Assembly: GCA_035519475.1 (NCBI GenBank)
Contig: DATIWI010000171.1
Coordinates: forward strand, 1 to 21,535
Origin: Fen-1467 sp035519475
Lineage (GTDB): Bacteria > Verrucomicrobiota > Verrucomicrobiia > Opitutales > Opitutaceae
DNA length: 21,535 nucleotides
Reading direction: 5' to 3'
Numbering within the stretch: the first letter of the stretch is position 1; every line of letters starts with the position of its first letter. Positions 21,141 through 21,535 of this stretch are shown in pieces. A program made the translations under genes and the position numbers. The notes beneath the pieces are model-generated. The model saw nothing but the letters and a program-made list of their open reading frames with translations. It did no database searches and was not told where the DNA came from.

Positions 21141-21535
21141 CGCACCGCCGCGTAGATGACGTAGGACTGCGGCCGGCCCGCAATCGTCACCGTCAGCCGG
21201 ATCGTCGCTTCGGCGGGCCGCTGCGTGTCCGCCGGTTTCACCAGCAGGCGGCACCGGCCCGCCTGCGGCGGCGTCAAGCGCACGCTGAAGAGTGGCGGCT
21301 GGCAGTCCACCTCCCCGAGCTGGCTCTTGTCGGGGTCCGCCAAGATGATTTCGAGGGGTTTCTCCTCGGGACGGCCGCCCACCTGCCAGAGCAGGAACCG
21401 CGGGCTAATCATTACCGGCTCGGGGACGTCCAGGGTCAGGGTCAGCGTCGCGAAGCGCCCCGTCGCGTCGTCGGTCTCTACCGCGATGGCGCGCCGCAGA
21501 TGGCCGGCGAAGCCGGTGAGGGCGGCCACCACGCG
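21137..21535 (-). CDS. C-terminal part of an extracytoplasmic beta-sandwich-like protein, 5' end outside window
   Basis: The frame is open to the window edge, so at least 132 residues of a longer protein are visible. It has alternating hydrophobic strands (FATLTLTLDVPEPVMISPRFLLW, FSVRLTPPQAGRCRLLVKP, ATIRLTVTIAG) without helices, as in the Ig-like second half of DUF1573-type proteins. In related bacteria such proteins precede rhodanese and MauE-like genes, as here. I do not see the N-terminal half that would confirm the family. The stop overlaps the rhodanese ATG by one base pattern (ATGA). Function is unknown. Confidence 0.6.
   Translation of the reverse strand, partial: RVVAALTGFAGHLRRAIAVETDDATGRFATLTLTLDVPEPVMISPRFLLWQVGGRPEEKPLEIILADPDKSQLGEVDCQPPLFSVRLTPPQAGRCRLLVKPADTQRPAEATIRLTVTIAGRPQSYVIYAAVR

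Overview
The window looks like a chromosomal segment from a GC-rich bacterium. My best guess is a member of the Verrucomicrobiota, near Opitutaceae. The clues are the high GC content, a divergent GH9 glycoside hydrolase, a MauE/DoxX plus rhodanese operon, and many genes without strong Shine-Dalgarno sites. The taxon is inferred; there is no rRNA or tRNA gene to confirm it.

Layout, left to right. (1) 1-2276 (+): a GH9-type glycoside hydrolase, cut by the window start. (2) 2304-9898 (-): a tight six-gene operon for a membrane complex related to group 4 [NiFe] hydrogenases and complex I. Every junction overlaps by a few bases or is 3 nt apart. In reading order the genes are HyfB/NuoL-like, HyfC/NuoH-like, HyfE/NuoK-like, HyfF/NuoN-like, a fused NuoC-NuoD large subunit and a small FeS subunit carrying an extra ferredoxin-like domain. 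All four [NiFe]-binding cysteines of the large subunit are replaced, so this is an Ehr-type (energy-converting-hydrogenase-related) complex and not a hydrogenase. (3) 10052-10964 (-): a PTS EIIA (PtsN-like) protein and a C4 zinc-ribbon protein, probably upstream members of the same transcription block. (4) 10965-11911: intergenic DNA with an overlooked 57-codon Ala/Pro-rich gene (11349-11522, -), two intrinsic terminators with an attenuator-like alternative fold, and two near-consensus sigma-54 promoter sequences.

(5) 11912-13306 (+): a metallo-beta-lactamase/beta-CASP RNase-like protein. (6) 13341-14129 (-): an SGNH/GDSL lipoprotein, divergent from a secreted protein of unknown function at 14276-15211 (+). 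(7) 15300-17430 (-): a two-component operon made of a sensorless histidine kinase and an NtrC-family sigma-54 activator with an intact GAFTGA motif. (8) 17549-18362: a tandem array of about 260-bp units, each starting with a near-perfect palindrome (ACATGTCAAC-N5-GTTGACATGT). It lies upstream of the kinase and runs to the stop codon of an MFS transporter gene. (9) 18363-19607 (-): the MFS transporter. (10) 19795-20028 (-): a 77-aa two-helix membrane protein. (11) 20245-21535 (-): a translationally coupled operon of a MauE/DoxX-like membrane protein, a membrane-anchored rhodanese and the C-terminal part of a further protein cut by the window end.

How it may fit together (inference): the sigma-54 activator, the two sigma-54-like promoters, the PtsN-like protein and the hydrogenase-like complex recall the sigma-54 control of formate hydrogenlyase in enterobacteria. 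The window may hold an Ehr energy-conserving complex under sigma-54/PTS control. The palindrome array is the least explained element.
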